Assembly: GCA_903789535.1 (NCBI GenBank)
Contig: CAIFES010000005.1
Span: 1 to 64,000, forward strand
Length of the DNA: 64,000 bases
Reading direction: 5' to 3'
Source of the DNA: an uncultured Aeriscardovia sp.
GTDB lineage: Bacteria > Actinomycetota > Actinomycetes > Actinomycetales > Bifidobacteriaceae
Positions 1-8,940 of this stretch are shown in pieces. The position numbers and the translations under genes were made by a program. The notes beneath the pieces are model-generated. The model saw only the letters and a program-made list of their open reading frames with translations. It was not told the DNA's origin and ran no database searches. Each line of letters opens with the position of its first letter. Position 1 is the first letter of the stretch.

Positions 1-199
1 CCCCTACGCCACCGACTGAGGGTTATAAACACCATAAAAAGTTCCTATAACCCAAAAACCGCGTGTACCTGCGCGTGTATTTCTCCTGTTACTGGGTGCC
101 ATCCTATGCCACCCTATGCCACGAAAATGCATGCACTCACGGCAGGGTGCGGAACCACAAAAGCCTTGGAATCAAGCCGGAGACAGGTGGAAACTGCAT

Positions 200-233
200 A
201 AAAAAGGGATCCCGGCCAAAAGCCAAGATCCCT
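200..233 (-). terminator. Rho-independent terminator of tRNA-Ala
   Basis: On the minus strand a 12-bp stem (AGGGATCTTGGC paired with GCCGGGATCCCT, two G-T wobbles) closes a TTTTG loop and is followed by six T residues. It begins 5 nt past the 3' end of the tRNA-Ala gene, so it most likely ends that transcript. Confidence 0.85.
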
Positions 234-238
234 GCTCG

Positions 239-311
239 TGGAGCTGGTGGGATTCGAACCCGCGACCCCCTCCATGCCATGGAGATGCGCTACCAGCTGC
301 GCCACAGCCCC
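239..311 (-). tRNA. tRNA-Ala (anticodon GGC)
   Basis: Read on the minus strand, the 73-nt sequence folds as a standard cloverleaf: acceptor GGGGCTG pairs with CAGCTCC, the D stem is GCGC/GCGC, the anticodon stem is TCTCC/GGAGG around loop ATGGCAT (anticodon GGC after U33), and the T arm carries TTCGAAT. The discriminator is A and no CCA is encoded. Anticodon GGC reads GCC, an Ala codon. A terminator follows directly. Nothing marks it as an integration site. Confidence 0.97.
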
Positions 312-408
312 GTGAACAAAGAAAACTATAGCATGCACCCGGAGACCAGGCAATCATCGTCACCCGGAGAGGTCAAATCCCTTATTTTTCAGTTAGTGCC
401 CCGGCGTG

Positions 409-444
409 TCGGGCATCGAGGCGAAATACCGTCTCGGTGCCCGA
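409..444. other. Inverted repeat downstream of the GH59-like gene
   Basis: TCGGGCA-n-CGAG and CTCG-n-TGCCCGA form a 7+4 bp interrupted stem about 60 nt beyond the stop of the glycosidase gene. It could be a 3' hairpin or weak terminator, but there is no T tract on the minus strand. Confidence 0.4.
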
Positions 445-475
445 ACCGTCAGGACCGTCAACCGTCAGGACCGTC
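444..475. repeat. Two perfect tandem copies of a 16-bp unit
   Basis: The unit AACCGTCAGGACCGTC occurs twice back to back, between the 3' hairpin and the stop codon of the glycosidase gene. It contains an internal CCGTC repeat. It looks like a small local duplication with no known function. Confidence 0.8.
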
Positions 476-501
476 GGACGTGCCGGTCAAGCACGCATCC
501 G

Positions 502-3500
502 TCAGTCGCGGCGGCCCTTGCGGCGCACACCGATCAGCGCGGCACCTGCGCACAGCAGCACGATGACCGCCACAGCCGGGCCGGCAATGGCCACACCCGT
601 GTCGGAGAGCAGCCCGCCGCGCTCATGACGCGCGGAAGACGTGCGCTGCTTCTTCGATGAGGCAGAACCGGCACCGCCGCGGGTAGTGCCCGAGTCGTTG
701 CCCCGGCCGGACTGGTTGTGACCGGCCTGCTGGCCGCCGTGGCTGCCATCCTGACCGGAGCCGGACTGGCCATGATCGCCGGAAGACTGATGATCGCCGT
801 CACCAGAATCACCGGAATCACCGTGATCGCCATCGCCGGACTGCCCATGATCGCCCTGATCGTCCTTGTCGGCGCGGACGAGGGCCTTCTGCGCCTGCCG
901 CAACGCCTGCGCCGCGGCATCAGCATCCTTCTGGGACGCCTGCCCGTCGGCGACAAGCTTCTGCGCGGCGGCGAGGGCATCAGCGAACGGCTTCCAACTG
1001 TCGGCGGTGTAATCGGCCTGCGTGAGCGACGACGCCTGTGCGATCGCCTCCTTGAGCGCGGACAGATCCGTCTCCTGCTTCTGGCTGACCGCCAGCCAGG
1101 AGATCACCGGATCCTGGGAACCGGCACCGCTGCGCGTGACGACGTAGCGGACGACCATCGGCTTGGCGAGGGTGAACGAGATCGTGCTCGACAGCGGTGT
1201 GGAGGATTTCGACAGCGGCACGCTCGCACGCGCCAGCTCGGTGCCGTCCGGCTGGGAGGCGATGGCATACATCTGCCGGTCCATCCCCCACCATTCGGTG
1301 AACCCTGCCGTCAACTCATACGTTCCGGCCTGCAGCGGCAGATAATACGTGAGCGTGTCACCCTTCTGCCACAGACCCGTCGAATACTTGTCGGCAAGAT
1401 CCGTCGACCCCTTCACGGACACCCCTGCCGGGGCATAGCCCCACACGGAGCCATCCGACGACTGGTCGGAGATGGCGTTGAGCAGACCCGGCACCGCCGT
1501 ATGGACGGCCGTGTACTGCGGCGAGGCCACGCCGCGCGTGCCCGAGTCGATGTAGTAGCACAGGTTGCGAGGAATGACCTCCACACGGGCGGTGACGTCC
1601 TCCGCCGCCGCCCCGGAACCGACCACGCCGGAGACGGTAGTCGTGGCGTACGGGGCCGTCTTGGAGACGGCGGCGGCTGCGGCGGAATCCCATGTCACCT
1701 TCTGGCCGGATACCGTCGCCGGCAGCGACGAGCCCGATTCGACGGCGATCGTGCCCAGGCTCCTCGGCACCCGCGCGACGGCGAGCCACGAGCAGATCGG
1801 GTCATTGACGGCCGTCTTCGTGCGCGAGAGCGTGTACGTGACCGTCGCCGGCGCGGCGAGCGTGAACTCGACCGATGAGGTGGCATTCCTGCCACTGGGG
1901 GTGTTGGGAATATCCGGACCCTTCACGCTCTTGTCCTGGCCATTCTCCTTCCACGAGACGGTCTGGGCCATCGAACGGTCGGAGCTGCCCCACCATTCAT
2001 GCACGCCCACCGTCAGGCGGTACGTGCCCGCCTCAAGCGGAAGGGTGTACGTCTGCGTCGGGCCGACGCCATAGTCACCGGTATCGAACTTGTCGGACGA
2101 GGCAGGACTGCCGTAGGTCTTCGACGTCGCGTCATGACCCCAGGCGCCGGCCGGCTGGTCGGGCACCTGGTTCTTCAGACCCGGCACCGCCGCCTTGACT
2201 ACCGCGTATTCGGGCGCATTCGACGGGTTCGCACCGGTATCGATGAAGTAGGCGATGTGGGAGTTGGGCAGCACCTCGGCACGCACCGTGAACCGATACC
2301 GCAGCTTCTGTGAGGAGGCGCCGGACGGATCGGCGATGCGCTCCTTCGTGGTGCCCGAAAGCGTGACGCTCGTGTAGTCACCCGCCGTGGCGACACTGTC
2401 GGCGGCCGTGGAATCCCACTCGACCGGCACGGACCTGCCGCCGATGGTGAGGCTGGACGGCAGCGCCGCCGACTTCACCGCGGCGAGCGCGAGTCCCAGA
2501 TCCAGGGTGGTGGTGCTCACATCGGCCGGGACGAGGTTCGCCCTCGCCTGTTCGAGCCGGTCTGCCAGACAGTCAGCACCCGGCGTATCCAGTCCCCACG
2601 CGGAAGGATCGGCAAGCGCCTGTCGTGCCTGGTCGAGGCAGGCGGAGAAGACAGACCAGGCTCCCGGGTTGAAGTCGGATGCGGAGAGTTTGCCGTAGTC
2701 CTGCACGTCCTTGCTCAGACGCGTGGTGTCCGCCTTGGAGGAATCTACTTTCTGCGTGCCGATGACGCCGACCGCGTCGATGCTGATCGGCTGGTCCGAG
2801 TCGGTGGTGATTACGACGGTATGGTGACCGGCTTTGAGCCCGCGCAGCCGGAAGGTGGTCGGCTGCGTGTTGCTTGAGGCCATGGTGGGCGCGCCCTGCT
2901 CGATCTGCGTGCCGTCGACGCTTACCGACAGGCGTGCGCGACCGGACGAGGCGCCGAGCAGGTCGATACCGGTTCCATCGAACGTGTACGACAGGCTCGC
3001 GCCGGCGCCGGTCGAGGTGGAGATGGAGCGCTTGTAGACGTACATCCCCTGGCCGTCGAGATGCTGCCACTTCTGGTTGTAGGCGAGCACAGACTTGGAG
3101 GAGTCGGTCCAGGAACGCTGGTGCATGTTGTCGATCAGATCCGTGTAATACGGCATCGATCCAGCGATGGTGCTGACTTTCAGATCATCGAAATCGACGA
3201 CGTCGAAGCTCGAGCCGAGCTGGATGCGGCCGCATGACTGCGGTTGCGGGTCGGTGTAGGAGGCCAACTGCTTGCCGTTGATGAACGCCGTGTAGACCGC
3301 GCCGCCCACACGGACGGCGATGGTGTTCCAGCTGCCGATGCCGGCGAATCCCTGCGCGTCGCCCTGTTTGAGGACGGATCCGTATCTGCTGAGCGTCCAC
3401 CTGCCCGTGGGCTCGACCTTCAGCTCAGCCGCCGCATCGTTCACGCCGTTGGAGCTGTTGCCCCACTGGCGGGCCGCGAGCAGGGCGTATTGGCCGTTTC

Positions 3501-5670
3501 TGGCCGCGGTGAAGCGGACTTTGGTGGAAACGGTGTAGTTCCTCCAGCGCGCGTCGCCGATGGTGGTCCGCGGATCGCCGCCGTTCCAGGCGCCGGCATC
3601 CATTCCAGGCCCGACCTGCTGGCGCAGCACATGGCTGCCGTCGGACTGTCTGACGACCTCAAAGGCGCCGTTGGTGTCCATCGTGTACCGCGGGCTCGCC
3701 CCACCGTCGCCGCCGCGCGAGGCGAGATAGTCCTCGGTGACGTCAGCGCCCTTCTTGTAGGAGCGGACCTTCTTGCCGGCGTACTCGAAGTCGTCGGCAT
3801 ACAGCGTCTGATCGTCGGTCACACCGTTCTTGTCGCCGGTAGAATCCGTGTCAAGCACCGCCTGGCTGCCCGTGCCGGCATACTCCTGCGTGGTGGGCAC
3901 GGCCGACCCCTCGCCGGCCCGGGCTGTGAGGACGCCATCCTTCTGCACGGCGTCATCCAGGCTGGTGACGGTGGAGACGCTCCACGGGCTGACGGTGATG
4001 GTGTGCCAGCCCTGGGCGTCAGGATCAATCTGCGCGACCGGCCGCATGTACCGGGCGTTGTAAGCCTGTCCGGAGCCGGCCGCCTGCGTGGTCCACTGCT
4101 CGAGGGTGGCGTTGGCATGCATTCCCGTGCTCTTGATGCGGTAATGACGCGTCTTCGCCGAGTCGTTGACGATGACGGTCGAGAAGGCCGATTTGTCGGG
4201 GGCGGCGAGCGTCATATAGCTCACAGCGCCGGAGCGTGAGGAATCGGCCCCTGATCCGCGCCCCGGAGGATTGCCGTTGGACAGATCACTGCGGGAGGCG
4301 GACGGGATCGCCCTCCAGATGCCGTTCGCATCCTTGTCGGCGGAATCGGTCTCGTAGCCGGTCTTCGCGAAGCGCGAGAACTGCTCGAGCACGGCGAGCG
4401 CGCCGTCCCAGCTGATGTACCCGCTCCACGGATCGTGCATCGTCAGCAGTTCCTTGGAGGAATACTGGTAGCCGTCGTAGAAGGCGCTCATGGCCGGCTG
4501 GTAGATGAAGTTCGTGCGGCGCGAGGCGGTGAAGCCTTTGACGATGGTGTTTGCCATCTCAAGGGCGGAGTTGATGCCGCCGATGCCCGTGCCGGAGGTG
4601 CCGTCGCCGCGGCCGTTGTTCGTGCCGTTTCCTTCGCCCGAGGCGGTGGACATTGTGTTGTTCGGCCTGTCCGCGGTGACGGAGAAAGTGGCCTGCGCCT
4701 CGGAATTCCAGACCTCCTTGTCGTATTTCTCGGCGAGGGCCGTGAAATCGCCTTTGGCGTCGTCAGAGGTGTTGTAGTGGTAGCCGGCGATGTCGACGCT
4801 GTCGCGCAGCTTGGCGTCGGTGACCATGTCGTGGCCGAATGTGCCGGTGCCGGCCTCATCGGAGATGATGACACGGATGTGGTGGAAGAGTTCTTTTTCC
4901 TTCGCGCTGCTCCATGCCGGCACCGCCTTGCCGTGCAGATCCGTGATGGTGCCCGCTCCGATGAAGCCCTGCGTGTCGGTATGGACGCGGTGGGCGAAGT
5001 CCTCGGTCCAGCTGTAATTGGCCTTCGACTCGTTGATATGCGGGTTGACGGAGTCGATCATGTAGCCGTATTCGCGGTAGACGGCGAGAATCGTGTTCTT
5101 GTACCACTTGTAGATGTTGTCATAGTGGTCGTCGCCGCCGACCCAGGCAGGATATTTCCACCGCAGGATGCTGACCTTGATATTCGGGTTGACCTTCATG
5201 GCGTCGGCCGCAAGCTGGAAGCCGGGTTCGCGCGCCACGTCGGGATAGTCGTCCGCATGCCGCATGACGGCGGGGTTCGGACCGGTCGAGGTGTTGCGGT
5301 CGTTGCCCATTTCGACCTTGATGGTGTTCATCAGCGGGTGGGAGCCGCCGAAGAGCACGCGGATCATCTGCCAATACTGTTGCGGATGCTGTGACTTGTA
5401 GTCCAGCAGCAGCGAGCTCGTGGCGTTGCCGGAAAGCGCGCCGAAACCCTTGAAGGTCAGTCCGTTGCGGTTTTGCGCGGCCTTTGCCACGTCGGCGCCG
5501 TCGACGGTGATATCGACCGGTTTGTCCTGTGCCGCCTGGGCGGGCGAGGCCATCGCGGTGGCCGGCGTGAGGACGGCGAAGGCGACGGCGAGCGCCGCAA
5601 GACGCCGGATCCCGGTGCCCGATGACCGTCTGTTCGTCGACGGCGGTCTCTGTGCTGATTTTTGTGCCAT
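502..5670 (-). CDS. LPXTG-type cell-wall-anchored GH59-like glycosidase (galactocerebrosidase-like)
   Basis: A secreted, sortase-anchored enzyme of 1722 aa. A signal peptide covers residues 1-47 (hydrophobic core, AQA cleavage). Residues about 50-430 resemble family GH59 galactocerebrosidase: GFGALSG near the start, IKVEMGNDRNTSTG, DIAGYHYN, and HDPWSGY. Glu214 in HINESK is the likely acid/base and Glu324 in VWNSEA the likely nucleophile. Residues about 620-830 match the lectin-like domain of GALC (starts DDFEY, ends DFDDLKV). Then follow a ligand-binding-like beta domain, a FIVAR-like segment, two copies of an Ig-like plus YYID/EWWG module, a second FIVAR, a DHGQSGD-rich linker and the anchor LSDTG, a hydrophobic helix and a basic tail. 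The ATG follows GAGGAAAAGG. The natural substrate is unknown; a beta-galactoside is the family expectation. Family call by recall, not by a search. Confidence 0.8.
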   Translation of the reverse strand: MAQKSAQRPPSTNRRSSGTGIRRLAALAVAFAVLTPATAMASPAQAAQDKPVDITVDGADVAKAAQNRNGLTFKGFGALSGNATSSLLLDYKSQHPQQYWQMIRVLFGGSHPLMNTIKVEMGNDRNTSTGPNPAVMRHADDYPDVAREPGFQLAADAMKVNPNIKVSILRWKYPAWVGGDDHYDNIYKWYKNTILAVYREYGYMIDSVNPHINESKANYSWTEDFAHRVHTDTQGFIGAGTITDLHGKAVPAWSSAKEKELFHHIRVIISDEAGTGTFGHDMVTDAKLRDSVDIAGYHYNTSDDAKGDFTALAEKYDKEVWNSEAQATFSVTADRPNNTMSTASGEGNGTNNGRGDGTSGTGIGGINSALEMANTIVKGFTASRRTNFIYQPAMSAFYDGYQYSSKELLTMHDPWSGYISWDGALAVLEQFSRFAKTGYETDSADKDANGIWRAIPSASRSDLSNGNPPGRGSGADSSRSGAVSYMTLAAPDKSAFSTVIVNDSAKTRHYRIKSTGMHANATLEQWTTQAAGSGQAYNARYMRPVAQIDPDAQGWHTITVSPWSVSTVTSLDDAVQKDGVLTARAGEGSAVPTTQEYAGTGSQAVLDTDSTGDKNGVTDDQTLYADDFEYAGKKVRSYKKGADVTEDYLASRGGDGGASPRYTMDTNGAFEVVRQSDGSHVLRQQVGPGMDAGAWNGGDPRTTIGDARWRNYTVSTKVRFTAARNGQYALLAARQWGNSSNGVNDAAAELKVEPTGRWTLSRYGSVLKQGDAQGFAGIGSWNTIAVRVGGAVYTAFINGKQLASYTDPQPQSCGRIQLGSSFDVVDFDDLKVSTIAGSMPYYTDLIDNMHQRSWTDSSKSVLAYNQKWQHLDGQGMYVYKRSISTSTGAGASLSYTFDGTGIDLLGASSGRARLSVSVDGTQIEQGAPTMASSNTQPTTFRLRGLKAGHHTVVITTDSDQPISIDAVGVIGTQKVDSSKADTTRLSKDVQDYGKLSASDFNPGAWSVFSACLDQARQALADPSAWGLDTPGADCLADRLEQARANLVPADVSTTTLDLGLALAAVKSAALPSSLTIGGRSVPVEWDSTAADSVATAGDYTSVTLSGTTKERIADPSGASSQKLRYRFTVRAEVLPNSHIAYFIDTGANPSNAPEYAVVKAAVPGLKNQVPDQPAGAWGHDATSKTYGSPASSDKFDTGDYGVGPTQTYTLPLEAGTYRLTVGVHEWWGSSDRSMAQTVSWKENGQDKSVKGPDIPNTPSGRNATSSVEFTLAAPATVTYTLSRTKTAVNDPICSWLAVARVPRSLGTIAVESGSSLPATVSGQKVTWDSAAAAAVSKTAPYATTTVSGVVGSGAAAEDVTARVEVIPRNLCYYIDSGTRGVASPQYTAVHTAVPGLLNAISDQSSDGSVWGYAPAGVSVKGSTDLADKYSTGLWQKGDTLTYYLPLQAGTYELTAGFTEWWGMDRQMYAIASQPDGTELARASVPLSKSSTPLSSTISFTLAKPMVVRYVVTRSGAGSQDPVISWLAVSQKQETDLSALKEAIAQASSLTQADYTADSWKPFADALAAAQKLVADGQASQKDADAAAQALRQAQKALVRADKDDQGDHGQSGDGDHGDSGDSGDGDHQSSGDHGQSGSGQDGSHGGQQAGHNQSGRGNDSGTTRGGAGSASSKKQRTSSARHERGGLLSDTGVAIAGPAVAVIVLLCAGAALIGVRRKGRRD

Positions 5671-5712
5671 TTTCCTTTTCCTCTACAGTGCGTCATTGCT
5701 TCTGTATGGATC

Positions 5713-5730
5713 GCGGACAACGGTGTCCGC
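5713..5730. promoter_or_regulatory. Candidate operator upstream of the GH59-like gene
   Basis: GCGGACA and TGTCCGC form a perfect 7-bp inverted repeat with a 4-nt spacer, 43 nt upstream of the glycosidase start. Its place fits a repressor site or a 5' UTR hairpin. No regulator gene is adjacent, so its function is inferred from position only. Confidence 0.4.
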
Positions 5731-6005
5731 TCGAATCGGCAGGCCATGAAAATGCCATGCAGGCAGACATGCCCGGCAGGTCTCTCCTGAAGATGGCACA
5801 CCGATTCTTCATCATCAGTAAAGGTCGGAAGGACCGGCTGCGAGGAACGGCTGCCAGTTGTTGCCGGCCGACTGGCCTGTTTGCCGGTGTGCCGCCGCCT
5901 GATCGGGCAGGATTATGGAAAGCAGTGGACACAGCAAGGAAAATACTCTGCTCGCAGGCATACGGCGGTACTGGCGGCGCTGGCGGCCGTGATACGACGT
6001 CATAA

Positions 6006-6033
6006 GCGCCACAGAGTGAGCGCCACAGAGTGA
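6006..6033. repeat. Tandem duplicate of a 14-bp unit
   Basis: GCGCCACAGAGTGA is present twice without spacer in the 3' flank of the S/D-stalk membrane protein gene. Confidence 0.8.
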
Positions 6034-6051
6034 TGCGACGCCTGTGACGCC

Positions 6052-7308
6052 TTACTTTCCGGTGGAGGAACCGGTGGTGGTGCCGGACGCAGAACCCGTG
6101 CCCGATGAGCTGCCGGTCTTGCTCTTCGACGAGTCGGACGTGGAGCCCGAGTCGCTGCCAGAGGAGCTGCTATCCGAACTGCTGCTATCGGAACTGCCGG
6201 TGCCGGAGCCTGTGCCCGAATCCGTGGAGGAATCGCTGCCGCTGTCCGTCGAACCAGAACCTGTTCCCGAATCCGTGGACGACGAATCCGATCCGGTCGA
6301 GGAATCCGAACCAGTGGAGGAATCCGTGGAGGATGAGGAACCGGAATCCGAACTTGTTCCCGAATCGGTGGACGAGCCCGAGCCCGAACCCGTGGATGTG
6401 CCCGAATCGGTGGATGGTTTGCCTGTGTCCGGCTTTGTAGGCTTCGTGTCGGTGGTCGTCGACTTATCGTCGTCTGTCTGCGTGGTCGTCTGAGTGGTGA
6501 GCGTGTTGCCCGTGCCTTTGCCGTTCGTGACAAGCAGGATCACACCCGCGGTGATGGCGACGATGAGCAGCGAGATGGCAACGGAGACGATGATGGCGAT
6601 CCGCTTCTTCTTGCGTGCCGCCTCCGGCTGGGAGGCCGCGTGGGAGGCGGCACCCGCCGTGCCGTCGGCCGCATCGGCAGGATTCTCGGCAGTGCCTGTG
6701 CCCGGCTGATAAGCCGGGGGGACGGCCTGCGCACTGTCCGTACCGGGTACACCCGCGCCGACCGGTGCCATGACGGAGGTCTCGTCGACCGGCACAGCGT
6801 TTGCACCGCCCCAGACAGCAGTGTCGGATGACGCTGCCGACTTCCCTGCGGCGGTGGCGGCGCTGACAGGAGGATGGACGGCCGTCTTGTCGAGCGAGGC
6901 CGTCGCCCCCAACGAGGACAGACGGGCGACGGGCGCTCCTGCGGCAGTGGCGGATGCACCCGCGGCAGCCGCCCCACCCGCTTCAAGTGGCGCCATACCG
7001 GCCGTGCGACGGGCGGCGGACACGTCATCGAAACCGCTGTCAGAGCCGGCTGTGCCGTCGGATCCCGTGCCATCACCCTTCTTCGCCTCCTGGGCGACGG
7101 TCTTGATGGCCTTCTGTGACTCGTTGAGAATGTTCTGGTACAGCTGCGAGGCGAATGTGGAGCAGGCGGAGGCGACGACCGCGCCGATGATGGTGCCGGC
7201 TGTGCCGAGCTTGGAGGAGAGCAGGAACACTGTTCCCGCGGCGAGCGCACCGGCGAGGATCTGCACCCACGAGATCCCCCTGAAGAAGCGCTTGAAGAAA
7301 CCTTTCAC
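6052..7308 (-). CDS. Membrane protein with extracellular Ser/Asp/Gly/Thr-rich stalk
   Basis: A 418-aa protein with a GTG start and no recognised enzymatic domain. Residues about 13-60 contain two adjacent hydrophobic segments (WVQILAGALAAGTVFLL and TIIGAVVASACSTFA). An Ala/Pro-rich, probably cytoplasmic region follows. After a KKKR stop-transfer motif comes a third hydrophobic helix at about 235-260. The last 150 residues are almost only S, D, G and T in repeated short units such as TDSGTGS, like the stalks of Gram-positive surface proteins. There is no LPXTG signal, so it is held by its membrane helices. Function unknown; a surface spacer or adhesin-like role is a guess. Confidence 0.7.
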   Translation of the reverse strand: MKGFFKRFFRGISWVQILAGALAAGTVFLLSSKLGTAGTIIGAVVASACSTFASQLYQNILNESQKAIKTVAQEAKKGDGTGSDGTAGSDSGFDDVSAARRTAGMAPLEAGGAAAAGASATAAGAPVARLSSLGATASLDKTAVHPPVSAATAAGKSAASSDTAVWGGANAVPVDETSVMAPVGAGVPGTDSAQAVPPAYQPGTGTAENPADAADGTAGAASHAASQPEAARKKKRIAIIVSVAISLLIVAITAGVILLVTNGKGTGNTLTTQTTTQTDDDKSTTTDTKPTKPDTGKPSTDSGTSTGSGSGSSTDSGTSSDSGSSSSTDSSTGSDSSTGSDSSSTDSGTGSGSTDSGSDSSTDSGTGSGTGSSDSSSSDSSSSGSDSGSTSDSSKSKTGSSSGTGSASGTTTGSSTGK

Positions 7309-7608
7309 TGCCCCACACCCCGATTGTTGATCACTGTCCGTCTGCCGGCTGTCCTCGCCGCCGGTCGCCGCTTTGGTACCTTTCAGGTCTGCCGGTGTAC
7401 TCTCCGGGTCTGCCCATCCGGCGGCTCAGCCGTGTTGTACCTTTGTCTTTTTGTCCGTCTGTTTATCACAGTGATACCAGAGCGGGGTGCCGGTCCGGTG
7501 AAGCCCGGCTGAAAAAATCATGAGAATTCGGCCCGCAAGGCTGGCGGGGTGGTTCACTCGCCGTCCCACACACGTCTGTCGCCCGACGGCCATTGCCGCC
7601 ACGTCTGC
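7309..7608. other. Intergenic region, nothing recognised
   Basis: These 300 nt separate the start of the S/D-stalk gene from the stop of the RsfS-phosphatase gene. A short CCCGC/GCGGG hairpin lies past the upstream stop, but its T run is some distance away. No RNA gene or conserved motif was recognised. Confidence 0.5.
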
Positions 7609-8880
7609 TCAGTTCAGGCCGAGCGGGGTCATGTTCCCGTTCCACTTCTTCGAGTCCGCGGCGGCCTGCGGGCCATGGTTGTAGTCGACGAGCCGCCAGT
7701 GGTAGTGCGTCTGGTCGAAGAAGACGGGCTGGAGGATGGCCCAGTGCGCGTTGCGCATGCTTGCCATCGACTCGAAGCCGGTGGGATAGCCCGATCCGAC
7801 CACGCCCTGGATGAGCTGGGCGAGCAGCGAGCCGTGCGAGAAATAGAACAGGTCGGTGGAGGGATCCGCCTTCTGCGCCCAGTCGTTGAGCGCCTCCACG
7901 CCACGCGCATAGACGTGCGGCTTTGCCTCGGCACCGTGCTTGAGCTCGGAGCCGTCGCCGTTCTGCCAGCCGCGGAAGTCGACAGGGAACTTTTCCATCA
8001 GCTCCGTCTGCGACCACGCCTCCCACTGGCCAAAATCCCGCTCCTCGATGCGCTCGTCCGTGTGGACGGGCAGCCCGAGCGGGTCGGCGAAGGCATGCGC
8101 CGTCTGTGCGGCGCGGATGAGCGGGCTGGCGACGACGAGCTGACGACGGCCCTCATCCTGTGCCGCCTGCGAGTCCACGTACAGCGCGCGCAGGGCCTTG
8201 CCGGTCTCCTCCACCTGCCACAGACCCTTGTCGTCAAGCTCGATGTCGGTGCGGCCCTGGATGCGGTGCACGGCGTTATAGCGCGTGCGCCCATGACGGA
8301 CGAGCACCACGCTGCGGGCCATATGCGCGGCGCCCGCAGGCGCGGTGAAGAGCAGACGCGGGTCGATCTGGCGCATCTTCTCGGCAGCGGCGTCCGTCGC
8401 CCCGCCCCCGGTCTGGTCTGCGGCTCCCTGCCGTACGGCGAGCGCCGGGACCGCATCGGACGGGCCGCCCACCGGCCGGTTCTCCGCCACACCCAGACGC
8501 TGCCGCGCCTCCTCAGGGCTGGGAAGATCCAGCGTGATGCGCGGGCAGTCGCCCCACAGGTCGTCGAGACGGTAGAAACCGCGCGAGCGCTCGTCGAACA
8601 CGTGCAGCACGAAGTCGCCGTAATCGATGAGCACCCAGGAGGCCTCGTCCAGCCCCTCGCGGCGCACCGCCTTCAGCCCGAGTTTTTCATAGAGCCGGCG
8701 CTCCATGTTCTCGGCGATGGCGAGCACCTGCCGCGGCGAGGAGCCGGTCGCCAGCATGAAGGCGTCGGTGATGGCCAGCGGCTGGGAGACATCGAAGGCG
8801 ACGATATCGGCCGCCTTCATCTCATCGGCGGCCAGCGCGGCCACCTTGACCGCGGTGATCGAATCAGGATTCGCGCTCAC
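7609..8880 (-). CDS. rsfS: Ribosome silencing factor RsfS fused to a histidine phosphatase
   Basis: A two-domain protein of 423 aa. Residues about 5-125 are RsfS/Iojap (VLIDYGDFVLHVF, FYRLDDLWGD), which binds ribosomal protein uL14 and blocks subunit joining in nutrient limitation. After a linker rich in Ala/Pro, residues about 175-400 form a histidine phosphatase of the phosphoglycerate-mutase superfamily, with the catalytic LVRHGRTRYN motif, a conserved RIEERDFGQWE segment and a late SHG histidine. The start is GTG after GGGAAAGGACAACT. In many actinobacteria the two genes are neighbours; here they are one reading frame with no frameshift sign. The phosphatase substrate cannot be read from sequence. 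Confidence 0.9.
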   Translation of the reverse strand: MSANPDSITAVKVAALAADEMKAADIVAFDVSQPLAITDAFMLATGSSPRQVLAIAENMERRLYEKLGLKAVRREGLDEASWVLIDYGDFVLHVFDERSRGFYRLDDLWGDCPRITLDLPSPEEARQRLGVAENRPVGGPSDAVPALAVRQGAADQTGGGATDAAAEKMRQIDPRLLFTAPAGAAHMARSVVLVRHGRTRYNAVHRIQGRTDIELDDKGLWQVEETGKALRALYVDSQAAQDEGRRQLVVASPLIRAAQTAHAFADPLGLPVHTDERIEERDFGQWEAWSQTELMEKFPVDFRGWQNGDGSELKHGAEAKPHVYARGVEALNDWAQKADPSTDLFYFSHGSLLAQLIQGVVGSGYPTGFESMASMRNAHWAILQPVFFDQTHYHWRLVDYNHGPQAAADSKKWNGNMTPLGLN

Positions 8881-8940
8881 AGTTGTCCTTTCCCTCTGCC
8901 CGTGCCGTGCGGGGCGTTGTCGGATGATCTTGTCGTTTTC

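Larger units (their letters stand above)
5671..6051. other. Intergenic region with promoter area of the GH59-like gene
   Basis: These 381 nt hold no credible gene. The left part must carry the promoter of the glycosidase gene and contains a perfect dyad. The right part holds a tandem 14-mer just after the S/D-stalk gene. No terminator with a T tract was seen. Confidence 0.6.

Noticed and set aside
1-238. Possible integration site next to tRNA-Ala
   Set aside because: Only a short CTATGCCAC duplication was seen; no integrase and no copy of the tRNA 3' end.
6000-6533. Arg/Pro-rich minus-strand frame overlapping the S/D-stalk gene
   Set aside because: It is the shifted reading of the Ser/Asp repeats; the main frame has membrane segments and a start.
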